A DNA stretch of 64,000 nucleotides from Myotis daubentonii (GCF_963259705.1 NC_081849.1:59430093-59494092); one strand, 5' to 3'; numbered from the stretch's first letter, positions 12,123-22,683 are shown. Numbers and translations: made by a program. The notes: generated from the letters alone by a model not told the origin.

Positions 12123-12406
12123 GAATTTTTTTTTAATTTTTATGTTTAAATGCTTTTAAATAGATAATTTCTTTTTTTATTATTGCTTAAAGTATTACAA
12201 AGGGTATTTCATATGTGTCCTTTTTTTCCCCCCGGCCTTGACAATCCCCTGGCCTCCTCTACCCCCCAGTGTCTTATGTCCATTGGTTATGCTTATATGC
12301 ATGGATACAAGTCCTTCGGTTGATCTCTTACCCTCCTCCCTCCTGCCCCCCAACCCTCCCCGGCCTTCCCGCTGCAGTTTGACAATCTATTTGAGGCAGC
12401 TCTCTC
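12123..12406 (-). mobile_element. Young bat L1, 5'-truncated 3' UTR, antisense
   Basis: Read on the minus strand this is the 3' UTR of a bat L1: a G-rich tract, then a segment matching ATAAGCATAACCAATGGACA, then TACAT-type sequence and an A-rich tail. The same segments are shared with copies at 13749-14245 and 21131-21994. A target duplication (TTATGCAGAGAATATTT at 12106-12122, TTATGCAGAGATATTTT at 12407-12423) brackets it, showing insertion by target-primed reverse transcription. No ORF2 is retained. Confidence 0.9.
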
Positions 12407-12423
12407 TTATGCAGAGATATTTT

Positions 12424-12856
12424 TAACAATTACTTTAAATGGCAAAATAAGATTTCTAAGAGTTCATAATTCTGGTAAAATTTAATAATAGGATTTCAGG
12501 TTTAGTTTAAACAACACCCAAACACCAGCTAAATTACTGAGGTTTTGTTTTAATAAGAATACCAATTTAAAATATAAATATACTAATTTATTTAACAATA
12601 GAAATTGTCTGAATAGGAAATTACTGTAATGTTTATGAATTCAAAACCTAACTTATCAAGATTATCTGGGGCATCTTAAATTTTCTAATATGCTAATATT
12701 TGAATTGAGGGAAAATTCATGAAATCTTTGAAAAGTCACCTCTTTGAGTCTTAAAATAAATGTCTGCTGTAGAAGGCAGCATAAATCCAGTCAATATATC
12801 AACCAGTTTGTTAATCCTGTTCATGAAAGGGAGATAAGACCCACTTGTTGGTCTCA

Positions 12857-12861
<5 letters not shown>
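12424..12861. other. AT-rich spacer
   Basis: No gene or repeat recognised between the L1 target duplication and the CA microsatellite. Confidence 0.5.

Positions 12862-12902
<41 letters not shown>
12862..12902. repeat. (CA)n microsatellite
   Basis: About 20 uninterrupted CA units. The minus-strand Cys-Val frame across it is an artefact. Confidence 0.98.
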
Positions 12903-12904
<2 letters not shown>

Positions 12905-13249
12905 TTAATATAAGACAGCATCAAGTAAACAAGTTTATAAAGATATGGTAGCTACTTTATTCCCAAGACGTGAAGGAAGCAGAAAGGAAAGCTTAGGAAA
13001 GGGCTTAGGAAGGAACTGGCAAGTTACCTAAGTGCTCAGCAAAAGGTATTATTTAAAGAGATGTGGCGGCAGCTTTTTAGACATAAACAAAGGATGGATG
13101 TAAGAATGTGATAGCAGGAGTGAAGCAATCATTTTAGAGACGTGATACTGGAAACAGAAAGTAAGCCAAGGTTATGGAGAGTCTTTGTTTCCTAGCAGTG
13201 TTTTAGACTTGGAACAACTTGCTGAAGTTTTTTTAGATAGGAGCTATTC
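12903..13249. other. No gene or clear repeat recognised
   Basis: Spacer between the microsatellite and the L1/Ves cluster. GATAGGAGCTATTCTATTTT near 13238 resembles AATAGGAGCTATGATT near 14250. It may be the left target duplication of the older antisense L1, with later insertions now lying between. Confidence 0.4.
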
Positions 13250-13510
13250 TATTTTAGAATTAATTAATTGAATTGAATTGAGTTTGTTAGGATGACATTG
13301 GTTAATAAAAGTATACAGGTTTCAGATATACAATTCTGCAACACATCATCTGGACACTGTATTGTGTGTTTACCACCCCAAGTCAAGTCTCCTTCCATGA
13401 CCATTTATCCCTCCTTTATTCTCTTTGATTTCCCCCCACCCCCTTTCCCTCTGCAATCACTATACTGTTTTCTGTGTCCCCTAGTCTTTCTTTTTATTTC
13501 CTTTGTTATT
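13250..13510 (-). mobile_element. Older L1 3' end, antisense
   Basis: In + strand order this contains GATGACATTGGTTAATAAAA, TATACAGGTTTCAGATATAC, CAACACATCATCTGGA and CAAGTCTCCTTCCATGACCA, the antisense 3' UTR of an intermediate-age mammalian L1. A related fragment lies at 61007-61130. Ves and young L1 copies inserted beside or within its target site. Confidence 0.85.
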
Positions 13511-13522
13511 AAGAATTGGAGC
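13511..13522. repeat. Target-site motif, copy 1 of 3
   Basis: AAGAATTGGAGC, preceded by TT. It recurs as AAGAATAGGAGC at 13737-13748 and 14246-14257, flanking a Ves SINE and then an L1. Confidence 0.85.
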
Positions 13523-13736
13523 ACCCTGACTGGTTTGGCTCAGTGGATAGAGCGTCGGCCTGCAGACTGAAGGGTCCCGGTTTTGATTCCAGTCAAGGGC
13601 ATGTACCTTGGTTGCAGGCACATCCCCAGTAGGGGATGTGCAGGGGGCAGCTGATTGGTGTTTCTCTCTCATCAATGTTTCTCTATCCCTCTCCCTTCCT
13701 CTCTGTAAAAAAATCAATAAAATATATTTTTTAAAA
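13523..13736 (+). mobile_element. Ves SINE, sense
   Basis: Full-length bat Ves SINE. A tRNA-like head contains an A-box-like TGGCTCAGTGGATAGAGCG and a B-box-like region around GGTTTTGATTCCAGT. A middle GGGGATGTGCAGGGGGCAG is followed by a pyrimidine-rich 3' body (TTTCTCTCTCATCAATG) and an AATAAAATATATTTTTT tail. Flanking repeats at 13511-13522 and 13737-13748 differ by one base. It would have been moved in trans by L1. Confidence 0.95.
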
Positions 13737-13748
13737 AAGAATAGGAGC

Positions 13749-14245
13749 AATTCACCATAGCTAAGATCTGGAAACAGCCTAAGTGCCCATCAGTAGATGA
13801 ATGGATTAGAAAACTGTGGTACATCTACACGATGGAATACTATGCTGCTCTAAAAAGGAAGGAACTCTTACCATTTGCAACGGCATGGATGGAACTGGAG
13901 AGCATTATGCTAAGTGAAATAAGCCAGTCAATAAAGGAAAAATACCACATGATCTCACTCATTCATGGACAATAGAGACCATTATAAACTTTTGAACAAT
14001 AATAGATACAGAGGCAGAGCTGCCTCAAACAGATTGTCAAACTGCAGCGGGAAGGCCGGGGAGGGTTGGGGGGCAGGAGGTAGGGGGGTAAGAGATCAAC
14101 TAAAGGACTTGTATGCATGCATATAAGCATAACCAATGGACATAAGACACTGGGGGATAGGGGAGGCTAGGGGACTGTCTAGGGCGGGGGGATAAAATGG
14201 ATACATATGTAATACCCTTTGTAATACTTTAAGCAATAAAAAAAA
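13749..14245 (+). mobile_element. Young bat L1, 5'-truncated, sense
   Basis: Starts in the last part of ORF2; the frame from about 13760 encodes a typical L1 C-terminal end with an IWKQPKCPS-type motif and stops near 13976. A 3' UTR follows with two G-rich blocks (14048-14093 and 14148-14192) and an A tail. It is bracketed by AAGAATAGGAGC at 13737-13748 and 14246-14257. It lacks the reverse transcriptase and endonuclease regions, so it is inactive. Confidence 0.92.
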
Positions 14246-14257
14246 AAGAATAGGAGC

Positions 14258-14780
14258 TATGATTAAAAAGTTTTGTTTAAAGATCAACTGCCTAAAGTTT
14301 TGCAAAATGGCGAGGAGAGGGAACACAGGGATGAACTTGAAGGACAAGGGCCTAAGGAGGTAGTGGCAATATGAGACAAGTGCTGACATTCTGTGACACC
14401 ATTCAGCATTTTCCATATTTTTACTGTGATATAGTATTAGAGATTTTTTTTGAGAAAAGGAGAAATAGCACTTATAATTGTTCTACTCAAATATAATAAT
14501 TTTCATTTTAGAGTATGCCCTCCCAGTCTTGATTGCCATATATTTTGACATTGCAGTATCCAAAGAGGTATATAATTTAAATTTTTTCTTATAATAGTAT
14601 GTTTTAAAATTTTTTTCATTATTGCTAAAAACTAAAAGGAATATGAAAGAAAAAAATACAAAACAGAATACCTGAATACTGGGGAGGTAAATGATAGAAA
14701 AATTAAACGTGACTCCAAAAAGAATTTTTAGCAGTGATACAAATAACAAAATGGAAGCTAGGTTAGTGTGTGAATACTAA
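14258..14780. other. AT-rich spacer
   Basis: No gene recognised. An 88-codon minus frame at 14483-14749 is a chance AT-rich frame with many Phe, Ile and Lys codons and no motif. Confidence 0.5.
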
Positions 14781-14791
14781 AATTCAGTTTT

Positions 14792-15017
14792 TTAAAAAAA
14801 TAAATATTTTTATTGATGTCAGAGAGGAAGGGAGGCAGGAAAGAGAAATAGAAACATCAATGATGAGAGAGAATCATTGATTGGCTGCCTCTTGCATGGC
14901 CCCCACTGGGGATCAATCCTGAAACCCGGGCATGTGCCCTTGACTGGAATTGAACCTGGGACCCTTCAGTCCGCAGTCCAATGCTCTATCCACTGAGCCA
15001 AACCAGCTAGGCCCTAC
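14792..15017 (-). mobile_element. Ves SINE, antisense
   Basis: Reads on the + strand as A/T tail, purine-rich AGAGAGGAAGGGAGG body, CCCCCACTGGGGATCAATCC, then CTCTATCCACTGAGCCAAAC, the antisense tRNA-like head. Flanking AATTCAGTTTT (14781-14791) and AATTCAATTTT (15018-15028) form the target duplication. Confidence 0.95.
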
Positions 15018-15028
15018 AATTCAATTTT

Positions 15029-16300
15029 GGACATACTGGCAGTAAGTTGAAAATATCTCAGAGCCAGTTAGACACATGAGACTAGAGGTCTCATTTGGAG
15101 ACATAGATTTGATAATAGAGAAATAGTATGACTTTATGTTCACATAAACTCAGGGTTTATGATGATTCTTTCTGTTTACTATCTGGGTGGCCTCAGACAA
15201 GTTATCTAAATCCTTTTGAAAATAAAAACCTGTTTTAGTTCCTTTTGAAAATAAAAACCTGTCTTTTAGAATTTTGAGGGTAGCACTTTATAGAAACACT
15301 TAAAATGTTAATTATTTTGAGGAAATAATACCTATTAAAAATTAATTGTGGTGTCTTCATTGTAATTTCACTCCAGCTGAACATTTCTTTTGGCATCATG
15401 AGCCAATATAAATTTTAAAATCAGGAATTGCCCAAAGGTGGGCAATTTGGCTCCATACATACAAAAGCATCTACTGATTTGGCATAAAACTATTCTAAAT
15501 TAGATGACTGAGAGAACCAAAAATATCTCATACATATTATTTTTGTTTTCTTGAAATTAATGTTCCTTTAACATTGTATAACCTTCCTGCTAAAAGACAT
15601 TGTTGGTGTGAAACCCCTGTTTTTGCAAAGCTGTCTGAGAATTGAGTAATGAAAAATGGTGATTTCTGTGTAGCTGGAATATGCCTATCAGAAATGATAC
15701 TTGATGAAATGTGAAAATGCTGATGAATGAAGAAGAGATTGTACAGGTCTGGGAATGCAAGATAACTTTGTAGTCCAGGTTGCATCTGAAGGCAGAGTAC
15801 AGGGAAAATGTTCTGCTTTTGCCTGTGAATAAAAGAGCTTCAGTCTCTATGACTGCCCATCTGGCATTTTTCACCAGCACCAAATTCATTAGCAATGATT
15901 AGTCCTTTTCTCCAAAGCCCTCACTCAAAATAAGTAAATAAAAGATTTTCAGCAGTAAAAGATCAAGGAACAGTATCTCTATTTTGAGATGTCCTAAGTT
16001 ATCCTGATTGGTCAAAACCTAAACAAGAATTAAAGAAGGAACTGTATGATGAAAAGAGGAATTCTCAGTAAACATCTCCAATGCTATGGTCTATTTAAGG
16101 TAGCATAGAGAATTCAGTTGAAGCCACTCATATATAGTAACTTATGTGAATTTAAATTGAAAATGACATGGAAAATAATTTTACCTCATTATTTCTCTAC
16201 TTCCTAAACAGAGAAAAATATTTTCAGTTATATATATCCCTCAGAATATACATAGTTTACTCTTTTAAGCTCAGTTCTTTTTATGTAATATAGCCACAAA
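15029..16300. other. Mostly unassigned; short tandem duplication inside
   Basis: No gene recognised. Overlapping minus frames at 15537-15895 (82 and 101 codons) have no recognisable domain. At 15211-15262 the segment TCCTTTTGAAAATAAAAACC is repeated with a period of about 29 bp. Confidence 0.45.
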
Positions 16301-17072
16301 CAAAAAAATGTTGCTGAGGATATGGAGAAAAGGGAACCCTCATGCACCTTTGGTGGGATTGTAGATTGGTACAGCCACTATGTAAACAGTATGGAGTTTC
16401 CTTGAAAATTTTAAAGTAGAGCTACCTTATGACCCAGCAATTCCACTTCTGGTTTTATATCCGAAGAAATCCGAAACACTAATTTGAAAAGACATATGCA
16501 CCTCTATGTTCATTGCAGCACTGTTTACAATAGACAAGATATGGAAGCAATCTAAGTGTCCATCAATTGATATCTGGTTAAAAAGCTGTGGTACATATAT
16601 ACATTGAAATATTACTTGGGCCATTAAAAAGAATGAAATCTTACCATTTGTGACAACATGGAGCTAGAGGGTATTATGCCTACTAAAATAAGTCAGACAG
16701 AGAAAGACAAAAACCATGTGATTCCACTGATATGCAAAGTCGAAAGAACAAAATAAATGAACCAACAAGACAGAAATAGACTCACAGATACAGAGAATAA
16801 ATTGAAGGTTGCCAGGTGGGAGGAATATTGGGGGTGGGATGTAAAAGCTGAAAAGATTAAGAACTACAAATTGGTAGTTTCAAAATAGACACAGAGATGT
16901 ACAGCATAGAGAACATAGTCAATAAATTGTAATAACTATGTATAGTGCCAGTGGGCACCAGAATTACTGAGGGGATCACTTTGTAAAGTATATAACTGAC
17001 CACTATGCTATCCACCCGAAACTAATATAAAATAATATTGAATGTCAACTTTAATTGAAAAACAATTTAAAA
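16301..17072 (+). mobile_element. Older L1 3' region, sense
   Basis: Covers a decayed C-terminal part of L1 ORF2 and the following 3' UTR. Recognisable words are GGATATGGAGAAAAGGGAAC, ATGACCCAGCAATTCCACTT and ATTGCAGCACTGTTTACAAT, then the 3' UTR TAATAACTATGTATAGTGCC and an A-rich end. Stops and frame shifts run throughout. It is more diverged than the young L1 at 13749-14245, so it is older. Confidence 0.92.
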
Positions 17073-17083
17073 ACATTGTCCAA

Positions 17084-17282
17084 CCCGGCCAGTGTTGCTC
17101 AGTGGTTGAGCATGGACCTATAAATCAGGAAGTCACTGTTGGGTTCCCAGTCAGGGCACATGCCTGGGTTACAGGATTGATCCCCAGTGTGGGGCATGCA
17201 GGAGGCAGCTGATCAATGATTCTCTCATCATTGATGTTTCTATCTCTCTCTTCCTCTTCATTTCTCTCTGAAATCAATAAAA
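17084..17282 (+). mobile_element. Ves SINE, sense, diverged
   Basis: Head CCGGCCAGTGTTGCTCAGTG with a GTTGAGC anticodon-side variant, middle TGATCCCCAGTGTGGGGCAT, pyrimidine-rich body and AATAAAAATATATT tail. It sits directly after an L1 A-rich end, a common landing place for SINEs. CATTGTCC on the left and CCTGTCC after the TA tract may be a decayed target duplication. Confidence 0.92.
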
Positions 17283-17321
17283 ATATATTATATATTACAT
17301 ATATCTATATATCTATATCTA

Positions 17322-17387
<66 letters not shown>

Positions 17388-17395
17388 GATATATG
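17283..17395. repeat. (TA)n/(TATG)n tract grown from the Ves tail
   Basis: A compound TA, TATC and TATG tract that begins within the A-rich tail of the preceding Ves SINE, so the SINE tail probably seeded the microsatellite. Confidence 0.95.
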
Positions 17396-17518
17396 TTTTA
17401 AAGCCTGTCCATTGTTGGGTCTGACTTGTAAATATGCTCCTAAATAATATATTTTAAATATTGTTTGAAATTGTTTTTTAAAAATAGAAAGGGGTCCAAT
17501 GAGAAAATTAATATTTAT

Positions 17519-17705
17519 TGAGCACTGTGCTCAGCAGTAAATATGCAATCTAATTTTGCTCATATAATAACCTTGGAAAGGTAGGAACTATTTTTATCCC
17601 CATTTTACTGATGAGAAAAATGAGGGTCAAAACCTTAAGCAATTAGCCTGAAGTTACATTGTAAGTGGCATAACTGTAATTAAAAAACTTGAGCTCCACA
17701 TTCTT
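17519..17705 (-). mobile_element. MIR SINE, antisense
   Basis: + strand order is TTGAGCACTGTGCTCAGCAG, TATCCCCATTTTACTGATGA, GAAGTTACATTGTAAGTGGC, which is the antisense MIR from 3' end through core. It is one of the better-preserved MIRs in the window. Confidence 0.85.
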
Positions 17706-17890
17706 GTAAAACAAACCACTCAGGAAACAAATACTTTTTCTGGATCTGGCATGAAGCTGTACTAGTACTCTTGATTGCCAACACTCATTGGTTCATTCTG
17801 CCATGCAGAGATTAGTTGTCTACCATTGGAATTCACTGAATATCAGTCGTCCCATTTTTGTTTTCAGTTTATCAAAGGCTAACAACCAAG

Positions 17891-17892
<2 letters not shown>

Positions 17893-17939
<47 letters not shown>
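17893..17939. repeat. (GT)n microsatellite
   Basis: About 23 GT units, followed by a purine-rich stretch to about 17970. Confidence 0.98.
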
Positions 17940-18539
17940 GATGGGGATGGGAAGGGGAAGGGAGAAAGAATTTTAGAGAAAGCGAGTTCTTTACAGTACT
18001 GAGGGATGTTGATCTCCTTGCTCTTGGAATTATTCTTTGAAAGCTCTAGGGAAGAAGTATGGAGTACCAGAAATGAGTCTTTGGGCTTAGATCATAATTC
18101 CGTTTGATAGTTTAGGAGTTGATATTTCTGATTGGAATGAACTGGTTGGGGGCACATTGAACTCTTTCTTTAGGATGACTCAGTCTCTGATGGCCTTAGA
18201 AGATTGGGAATTTGAGTTGTTGCTTTCAGATGAGAATCAAGAATCACTAAATGCCCAGAATAAGAGCTAAGAGAATAAAATATTAGTGGTGAGTACACGT
18301 AAGTATTTTCTTGATAAATCAATTATTAATTATGGTGGCAAAATTAGTTTGTTGCATGCTTGTGGCAAAGACTGTGCCTATTTTTGTTTTAATTTTACCT
18401 TTATCAGGACCCCCCTTTGATAATAATTTTCTGTCTCCATTGAAGGAAACATCTGTAGCTTAAAGTACTAATAACCCAAACAGGTCGATTTGAAGTCTAT
18501 TGAGTCTGAGTCTCTTTCAAGGTTATTTTTGTTTGTTTA
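17940..18539. other. No gene or clear repeat recognised
   Basis: Unassigned DNA between the microsatellite and the candidate conserved block. Confidence 0.45.
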
Positions 18540-19200
18540 AGGATTACAAATAGGCAATTCATCTTTGAAATGGGAGCAAGTTTTATAACTTTATCTATTA
18601 ATGAAAACCAGAAGTCTCTGAATTATCCGACCACTTGGCCATTTAAGTGGCTTGTGATAAACTATAAATCCTTCTTTCATCAAATGTTTAGAGATTCACT
18701 TTCCTGACGTCCACAGTGAGTTGATAGCTTATCACTGCAGGGGCCATGATTTAGTTTCACAGATGTAGTAGAAGGAGGAATTGCCAATTCTGAGAAAAGA
18801 AACAAGACCATTTTATTTCCATCTGGGCAATAGGGATTGTCCACTGACATAGCTGTAAAACATAGAGGAATAAAGAATGTTCCAAAATGAGAGCTCTATT
18901 GAAGAACGGTAAGGGATAAAGACTATTGATTAGAGTCAACAGCCTTCATTAAATTGTCGCTAGTGTCACGGCAAGCTATTCTAATATCTTGATTACTATC
19001 GCCTTGTCTTGTTCATTTGTTAAAGAAAAGCCCATCTGCCCCAATGCGATGAATGACTTTATCCCGCCAGCTTTGTTTGAGTCGGGAAATGTGTTCATTG
19101 CCATCCTGTTGGTGTGAGGGCTTGCCAGTTGATATATCCTGAGAACTATATTTGGCATGGTTAGCAATACTTGATGAAGACTAAAGTTTATGAAGCTTCT
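18540..19200. other. Candidate conserved non-coding block
   Basis: About 660 bp without a recognisable repeat. It contains CpG words rare elsewhere in the window (CCTGACGTCC, ACTATCGCC, CCAATGCGATG, TTTATCCCGCC, GAGTCGGG) and CATTTAAGTGG and TTAATGAAAA motifs. Minus frames at 18757-18939 and 18976-19167 have no recognised product. Base texture suggests slow evolution; only cross-species alignment can confirm it. Confidence 0.3.
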
Positions 19201-19667
19201 ATGGCTTTAGTTATTTTGGCAGCACTTTTTTATTATCACATCTATGTTCCATAAGTATTGGTTTGTGCAGAGGAGACAACAGATTTTTTTATATAAATGC
19301 TTTTTAATGCAGTCAGTTATTTGGCTGGAATTGAAGAAAAGTGGTTTCATTTGAGAGGCTCCTTTAAAATAATCAAAAATACTAAAAAGCTCAAAATAGG
19401 TGTATGAGAATAACAAATATAAGGATTTTTAAAACTGACTTTATCTGCCTCAAACTTAGTCTTTCTTATGTATGAAGGAATTTGATATCATACATAGTTG
19501 GTACAAAGGTAATTATCTGGAAAAGCTGAAATTTTACTTTCACAAATACATTGTTTCAAATTTAAGCTAAGATAGGCTATTCCTGTTTAAGTAAATTAGT
19601 CAAAACAAAAAATGGAGAAGTTGAGTTCGATGAGATTATTTTCAGAGTTTGTTTGTATTACATTTAA
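19201..19667. other. AT-rich spacer
   Basis: No gene or repeat recognised. A 69-codon minus frame at 19207-19416 looks like chance. Confidence 0.45.
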
Positions 19668-20030
19668 AATGCCATTTGTGACAACATGCCTGGATCTTGA
19701 GACTATCATGCTGAGTGAAATAAGTCAGATGGAAAAAGTCAAGAACCATCTGATTTTACTCATATGTGGGATATAAAACTGAAAGTAACAAACAAACATA
19801 TAAGAAAGACAATTAAAAACTCATAAATACAGATAAATGTAGGGTGGTTACCAGAGAGGAAGGGGGTGGTTGGAAGGCAGTAAAGGGTAATGGGTGTCAA
19901 ATATATGGTGACAGAAGATTTGATGTTGGGTGGGATGCACACAATGCAGTATACAGATACTGAATTGTACATTTGAAACCTATAAATTTTATTAATCATT
20001 GCCACCCAAATCTATTTAATTTTTAAAAAG
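19668..20030 (+). mobile_element. Older L1 3' fragment, sense
   Basis: Contains CCATTTGTGACAACATG, CATGCTGAGTGAAATAAGTC and TACTCATATGTGGGATATAA from the ORF2 end. A 3' UTR follows with AGGGTGGTTACCAGAGAGGA and TTGTACATTTGAAACCTATA. It is strongly decayed. Confidence 0.9.
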
Positions 20031-21094
20031 TTGAATTTATAGCTTAATTTAAAAGGCTATGGGTCTAAAAGCACGTACAAACTCTGTTTTTATGTACCGC
20101 CCCCCAACCATTACTCCACCCACCTCTGAAAAGTCAGCAGACTGTAACGTTTGTTGAGACTTTAGTTTCTAAATCTAGTTATTATCCTAGGTGTGCTAGT
20201 ATTCTTCATTCTATTGATATTCTAAATTGCTTTTAAAGAACAATTCACCCAAACTTAAAAAAAGAAGTATCTCTTCCAGTTTTCTTAAATCTTACAATTA
20301 TTTTGAGTGCCATCCAGGAAGGAAAACAGATTACAACTTTTCATAATGTAGGAAGAAAATGTTATTATCACAGTTTGAAATCTGTTAACAAGGACTTTCT
20401 TTAGGGAACAGATATTAAACTACAACAGAAATTTAATTACAAGAAGGTTTTCCACTTGTCAGAAGTATTTGTATTAATGTCAGTAATACCATCAATAAAG
20501 ATACCATTGTCCTATAAAAAAGAGAAAAGATGAAAAAGGTTCCTATAATTCCTGTTACAGATACATGAAAGGGTCCCTGATAATTTAAATTTTCTTTTGG
20601 ATAATCCTAAACAAAATATTAAGTTAAAAGAAACAATGCTCATTCGTTTGTATTGTATTAATTATCACTGTTTCACCAGGGAAGTGTCAGGGTAGCTCTT
20701 TGTCCTTCTGGTTTGATATAGACGTTAAGTCACTAAGTGTATATTTGTGGAGAAATGTGACAACTATAGAAAATTATCAGCATCTTTTAGTGATTCTTCC
20801 TTTGCTTTCCATCCCCCTAAGTTCAGGCCATTGCTTGTAGGGTGAGCTTTATAAGCAGCATATGAAAAATCCAGGTATTAAATTTATTTAGAAGCTGAGT
20901 CTTAATGATGCTGTAAGAGATAGGATCGACAGAAAATCCTCTGGCAGATCAGATAATGGTTCCAAATGTTCCAGCTGTGAGTTATCTTGTTATAGGAAAT
21001 AGAAAAATATATTAATGCAATGGGTTTCTTGTAAAGAACCAAGAGTGGTCTCAAGAATTAAATTAAATTATCCATCCAGCATCTCTTGGAAAGA
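20031..21094. other. No gene or clear repeat recognised
   Basis: AT-rich unassigned DNA. No frame longer than 60 codons was seen. Confidence 0.45.
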
Positions 21095-21130
21095 AGGGAG
21101 AACTTGACAGAGTTCCTACTATGTGTGAAA
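21095..21130 (-). mobile_element. MIR SINE, first half (split by L1)
   Basis: AGAGTTCCTACTATGTGTGA matches the antisense MIR 3' end. The core continues at about 21995 beyond the inserted L1. Confidence 0.6.
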
Positions 21131-21994
21131 CTCTTTTTTTTAAATTAATTAATTATTTTTTTAATTTTGTTTTATTGCTTACAGTTTTACAAAGGGTATT
21201 ACATATGTCTCCTTTTTTTCCCCCCTTGATCTTCCCCCGGCCTACCCCCCAGTGTCTTGTGTCCATTGGTTATGCTTATATGCATGCATACAAGTCCTTC
21301 GGTTGATCTCTTACCGCTCCCCCGGCCCCAACCCTCCCTGACCTTCCCGCTGTAGTTTGACAGTCTGTTCGATGCTGCTCTGCCTCTGTATCTATTTTTG
21401 TTCATCAGTTTATAATGGTCTTTATTATCCATAAATGAGTGAGATCATGTGGTATTTTTCGTTCATTGACTGGCTTATTTCACTTAGCATAATGCTCTCC
21501 AGTTGCATCCATGCTGTTGCAAATGGTAAGAATTCTTTCTTTTTTACAGCAGCATAGCATTCCATTGTGTAGATATACCACAGTTTTCTAATCCATTCAT
21601 CTGCTGATGGGCACTTAGGCTGTTTCCAAATCTTAACTATGGTAAGTTGTGCTGCTATGAACATAGGGGTGCATATATCCTTTCTGATTGGTGTTTCTGA
21701 TTTCTTGGGATATATTCCTAGCAGTGGGATCATTGGGTCAAATGGGAGTTCCATTTTTAACTTTTTGAGGAAACTCCATTCTGTCTCCATAGTGGCTGCA
21801 TCAGTCTGCATTCCCACCAGTAGTGCATGAGTGTTCCTTTTTCTCCACATCCTCTCCAGCACTTGTCGTTTGTTGATTTGTTGATGATAGCCAGTCTGAC
21901 AGGTGTGAGATGATACCTCATTGTTGTTTGATTTGCATCTCTCGGATGATTAGTGGCTTTGAGCATGTTTTCATATGTCTCTTGGCTTTCTGAA
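21131..21994 (-). mobile_element. Young bat L1, 5'-truncated, antisense
   Basis: Minus-strand L1 of about 860 bp, with a poly-T-like end at 21131-21180, a C-rich (G-rich in sense) 3' UTR at 21220-21350 and the ORF2 C-terminal region from about 21425 upstream. It shares 3' UTR sequence with the copies at 12123-12406 and 13749-14245 and is the longest young L1 here. Reverse transcriptase and endonuclease regions are absent. It interrupts a MIR. Confidence 0.93.
21425..21966 (-). pseudogene. L1 ORF2 C-terminal fragment, frameshifted
   Basis: The minus strand encodes the cysteine-containing C-terminal part of L1 ORF2p ([14 protein letters not shown] motif, then WWEC, then PFDPMIPLLGIYP and IWKQPKCPS). 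The reading frame changes near 21783, where comparison with the usual L1 'ctatggaaaacagtatgg' stretch suggests a one-base deletion. Upstream frame is 21757-21966; downstream frame is 21425-21862 and ends at a normal-looking C-terminus. The remnant lacks catalytic domains. Confidence 0.88.
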
Positions 21995-22165
21995 TGTTCT
22001 CACATATATTATTTTATTTGTCCTCACAACACTTAGATGATGCAGATATAATTACTCTCTTTCCAGAGACTTAATGAAACAAAGTACATCTCCTAAGTTA
22101 GAACATGGTGGAGCCTTGAGTGAAGTGTAGCTCTGCAGACTTCATATCCCCTGTATGTAACTATA
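21995..22165 (-). mobile_element. MIR SINE, second half (split by L1)
   Basis: CACATATATTATTTTATTTG, CCTCACAACACTTAGATGAT, then TCTCCTAAGTTAGAACATGG and CTCTGCAGACTTCATATCC continue the antisense MIR that begins at 21095. The join is coherent once the L1 is removed. Confidence 0.75.
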
Positions 22166-22489
22166 CCTTATTTTACAACTTTGGTGGGCAATTTGAAATA
22201 TCCTCTGGGACAAATTTCAAACTCAAACTAATATAAAAAAATTCTGTTATCAAGTGCTTCCTAACCTATGGATCATGGGTCCCTGGCTGATATCCAATTT
22301 AACATAAGGCAACCTAGAGTCCAAATATTCATAAAGCATTATCTATAGACAATGAAGATGTTTCATATACTATTTATTAAATGGAAACATATGCTTTGTG
22401 ACTAATAAAACATCAGTTATTAATCACTATTGACTGTTAGGAGTATTATGTGTTATCATTTTACTAGCCAATTAAATTATTACAAAAAA
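22166..22489. other. Unassigned spacer
   Basis: No gene recognised. Confidence 0.4.
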
Positions 22490-22610
22490 ACACAAACTCT
22501 TGCTGAGTGTCTGCTATGTGCCAGACACTGTTTCTAGTCACTGAGGAGATAGCAGTAGAGAACATGAACAAAGACCCTGCTTTTGAGGAGCTTAAATTCT
22601 AATGTCATGT
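22490..22610 (-). mobile_element. L2 3' end, antisense
   Basis: TGCTGAGTGTCTGCTATGTG, CCAGACACTGTTTCTAGTCA, AGATAGCAGTAGAGAACATG and TGAGGAGCTTAAATTCTAAT match, in order, the antisense L2 3' region. Confidence 0.8.
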
Positions 22611-22683
22611 GTACTATATTATAATCGTTTTCTAAAATAATCTAATGTCATGTGTACTGTATTATAATTGTTTTCTAAAATAA
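22598..22683. repeat. 43-bp tandem duplication
   Basis: Two head-to-tail copies at 22598-22640 and 22641-22683, differing at about two positions. The duplication starts inside the L2 end, so it postdates that insertion. Confidence 0.92.

Noticed and set aside
13523..13600. tRNA-like A and B boxes
   Set aside because: They belong to the tRNA-derived head of a Ves SINE, not to a functional tRNA gene; the acceptor stem does not close.
14096..14416. 106-codon minus-strand frame
   Set aside because: It lies mainly in the antisense of an L1 3' UTR and continues into AT-rich spacer. No domain.
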